From Acidimicrobiaceae bacterium (GTDB lineage: Bacteria; Actinomycetota; Acidimicrobiia; Acidimicrobiales; Ilumatobacteraceae): a stretch of 9,844 nucleotides of DNA. Positions 8,468 to 9,844 of the stretch are shown here, in pieces. Both the position numbers and the translations under genes were made by a program. The notes under the pieces were generated by a model, which searched no databases, was not told the origin of the DNA, and saw only the letters and a list, made by a program, of their open reading frames with translations. Numbering within the stretch: the stretch's first letter is position 1; the number at the start of each line of letters is the position of its first letter. Where the stretch lies: assembly GCA_003455715.1 (NCBI GenBank), contig DMQJ01000375.1:2265-12108 (forward strand), in the 5' to 3' direction.

Positions 8468-9007
8468 TCAGAAGTTGTAGACGAAGGAGCAGAAGGAGCC
8501 GCGGATCGGTGTGATGACCGTTCCCTGCGTCAGCCCCGTCGCCGGGTACCACGTGTCGAGGACCTTCACGAAACGTTGGATGGAGTACTGGGTGCGATTG
8601 GCCCTCGAGTAGATCTTCGCCGTCTGCCCCGCCTTGACGTTAGGGACGGTCACAGAGAACCCGGTCGTCTGTTGCTTGACGATGGATGTGCCGACCTTCG
8701 CGGTGAGAGCGCCCCATGAGAGCCCGAGGTCGGCAGAGACGGTGGTGGAGAACGACTCGGCCGTGGTGAACGTAAGGTTCGCCGTGCCGGAGTACACCTT
8801 GTGGGAGGCGAGTGCCTTCCCCGTATGGCAGATGTTCGACTCAGTGGCGCCCTTCTTCACCATCCAGCACGTGTCGAAGAGGACGACATTGCATGGGGGA
8901 ACAGGGAGCGATGGCCGCGACGCGCTGGCCTCCACCGGTGATGTTGCCATCGTCGCGGATGTCGACGCAATGAGCGCGGCGAGTGCAAGTGTTCGAATGA
9001 TGTTCAA
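8468..9007 (-). CDS. small secreted protein of unknown function, four cysteines, beta-rich
   Basis: I do not recognise a named family with certainty. The 179-residue product starts at a TTG (complement of 9005-9007), preceded at 5 nt by AAGGAG on the minus strand. The N-terminus is a clear signal peptide: R5, hydrophobic core LALAALIA, then small residues, with likely cleavage after about A27-A29 (PVEASAS). The mature part of about 150 residues has Cys39, Cys47, Cys60 and Cys173. The middle (about 74-135) is rich in Ser/Thr/Val/Gly with alternating polar and apolar residues (FTTAESFSTTVSADLGLSW, then GTSIVKQQTTGFSVTVP), which predicts long beta strands. A KAGQTAKIYSR turn and a strand-rich C-terminus follow. 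This layout recalls aerolysin-like pore-forming folds and some uncharacterised secreted actinobacterial proteins, but that is an inference from pattern only. It has no membrane anchor or sorting signal. It is convergent to the transporter operon and divergent from the hydrolase, with no functional link apparent. Confidence 0.8.
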   Translation of the reverse strand: MNIIRTLALAALIASTSATMATSPVEASASRPSLPVPPCNVVLFDTCWMVKKGATESNICHTGKALASHKVYSGTANLTFTTAESFSTTVSADLGLSWGALTAKVGTSIVKQQTTGFSVTVPNVKAGQTAKIYSRANRTQYSIQRFVKVLDTWYPATGLTQGTVITPIRGSFCSFVYNF

Positions 9008-9142
9008 GATTTCTCCTTCTGTAGTAGCTCGTCGCGAAGACGTCTCAGGACTGACCTGATGACGTGCCTTCGATCGAGGGGCCGGTCGCTTCGGCGGCTC
9101 GCCCCTCGCCGCGTCTCGGCGGCCACGACTACAGTCCGGGCC
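9008..9142. promoter_or_regulatory. divergent intergenic region with inverted repeat
   Basis: This 135-nt region separates the divergent secreted-protein and hydrolase genes, so both promoters should lie here. An 8-bp perfect inverted repeat (9075-9082 with 9101-9108) surrounds an 18-nt GC-rich centre and could be an operator or a hairpin. On the minus strand, AGAAGGAGA immediately precedes the TTG start of the secreted protein. No confident -10/-35 pair was found for the minus-strand gene. Confidence 0.45.
9130..9135 (+). promoter_or_regulatory. candidate -10 box for a leaderless hydrolase transcript
   Basis: TACAGT matches the TANNNT form of actinobacterial -10 boxes and ends 7 nt before the ATG at 9143. 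That spacing would place the transcription start at or next to the A of the ATG. No Shine-Dalgarno is seen before this ATG, which agrees with leaderless translation. The -35 region is not recognisable. Confidence 0.5.
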
Positions 9143-9808
9143 ATGGGTGAAATCGTCACGTTCAAGAGCAATGGCCACACCTGCAACGGCTACATCGCCG
9201 GCTCGGGGCCGGGTGTGCTGGTCATCCAGGAGTGGTGGGGCCTCGTGCCGCACATCACGGAAGTGGTCGACCGCCTCGCCGCGGAAGGGTTCACCGCGTT
9301 GGCCCCCGACCTGTACCACGGTGAGTCGTCCACCGAGCCGGATGGTGCGGGCAAGCTGATGATGGCGCTCAACCTCGAACAGGCGGTGAAGGATCTGTCG
9401 GGCGCGGTCGACCTCCTGCAAGAACGCTCTGGCGGCGGCAAGATCGGTGTCGTCGGCTTCTGCATGGGTGGAGCGCTGGCCATCGTCGCGGCTGCCAAGC
9501 GGGGCGATGCGGTGGCGGCGTGCGCGCCGTACTACGGCGTCATCGGCTGGCCGTCGATCCAGGTCGACTACTCGGCCATCAGCGGCCGCGTGGTGGGCGA
9601 GTACGCGGAGAGCGACGACTTCGCCGGCCCGGAGGCGGTGCGGGCACAGGAAGCGGCGATGCGTGAGGCAGGGGTCGACGTGGCCATGCACATTCACGCT
9701 GGCGCCCAGCATGCGTTCTTCAACGACACCCGCCCAGACGTCTACCACGCTGCGGCTGCCTCGGAAGCCTGGGCCCGCACCCTCGACCTCTTCCGCGCCA
9801 CCCTCTGA
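9143..9808 (+). CDS. dienelactone hydrolase family protein
   Basis: A cytosolic alpha/beta hydrolase of 221 residues, slightly shorter than classical dienelactone hydrolase (about 236). The complete active-site set is visible: Glu30 in VLVIQEWWGL; the nucleophile Cys107 in VGFCMGGALA, cysteine being the mark of this family; Asp158 in AESDDFAGP; and His190 in AGAQHAFFND. HITEVVDRLAAEGFTALAPDLYHG (about 38-61) is the typical second segment. Carboxymethylenebutenolidases act on dienelactones in chlorocatechol breakdown, but most relatives without such neighbours have unknown ester or lactone substrates, so no specific reaction is claimed. The ATG at 9143 is chosen over in-frame codons reaching back to 9059 because the family N-terminus begins here and a -10-like box sits just upstream. 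Nothing is seen in the 36 nt after the stop. Confidence 0.92.
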   Translation: MGEIVTFKSNGHTCNGYIAGSGPGVLVIQEWWGLVPHITEVVDRLAAEGFTALAPDLYHGESSTEPDGAGKLMMALNLEQAVKDLSGAVDLLQERSGGGKIGVVGFCMGGALAIVAAAKRGDAVAACAPYYGVIGWPSIQVDYSAISGRVVGEYAESDDFAGPEAVRAQEAAMREAGVDVAMHIHAGAQHAFFNDTRPDVYHAAAASEAWARTLDLFRATL

Positions 9809-9844
9809 CCCCCAAACCCCCAAAGTCGGCGCTGAGACCGCACC

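Noticed and set aside
9008..9823. In-frame upstream extension of the secreted protein to 451 residues
   Set aside because: It runs antisense through the dienelactone-hydrolase gene. The TTG at 9007 has an excellent ribosome binding site and exposes a proper signal peptide.
9809..9844. C-rich tail after the hydrolase stop (runs of CCCCC and AAA)
   Set aside because: Only 36 nt before the window edge, with no stem or gene start that can be supported.

Overview
The window is GC-rich, gene-dense DNA. The features that point to a free-living, high-GC actinobacterium are a luciferase-like (LLM) oxidoreductase of a type often F420-linked, GTG and TTG starts, a chain of ATGA/GTGA overlaps, and one gene that looks leaderless behind a TANNNT box. 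An Acidimicrobiia/Ilumatobacter-like source would fit, but that is an inference from style and not from a marker gene.

The main content (1-8358, all + strand) is a catabolic cluster with its own uptake system. It opens with the C-terminal part of a nitrilase-superfamily beta-ureidopropionase, cut by the window edge. Next comes a dihydropyrimidinase/D-hydantoinase (516-1958). A 165-nt spacer with strong inverted repeats separates this from a CoA-acylating (methyl)malonate-semialdehyde dehydrogenase of the MmsA/IolA type (2124-3608). A LLM-class flavin/F420 oxidoreductase follows (3614-4642). The ABC importer comes last: permease, ATPase, second permease, and an NMT1/THI5-like substrate-binding lipoprotein (4639-8358). 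Every junction from the dehydrogenase to the second permease either overlaps or is a few bases long. The binding protein has its own strong ribosome binding site behind a CA-rich leader. A 14-bp perfect hairpin ends the unit.

Taken together, the enzymes match the reductive pyrimidine (uracil/thymine) catabolic route. Dihydropyrimidine is opened to N-carbamoyl-beta-amino acid, then hydrolysed to a beta-amino acid. After a transamination not encoded here, the resulting (methyl)malonate semialdehyde is oxidised to acetyl-CoA or propionyl-CoA. Dihydropyrimidine dehydrogenase, the aminotransferase and any regulator are not in the window and may lie upstream. The transporter probably imports the pathway's substrate. 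The role of the LLM oxidoreductase is the open biochemical question.

The right part (8468-9808) looks unrelated. A convergent minus-strand gene encodes a small secreted, beta-rich, four-cysteine protein of unknown function with a TTG start. Divergent to it is a dienelactone-hydrolase-family enzyme with its full catalytic set and a probable leaderless start. No RNA gene, CRISPR array, insertion sequence or prophage signal was seen.
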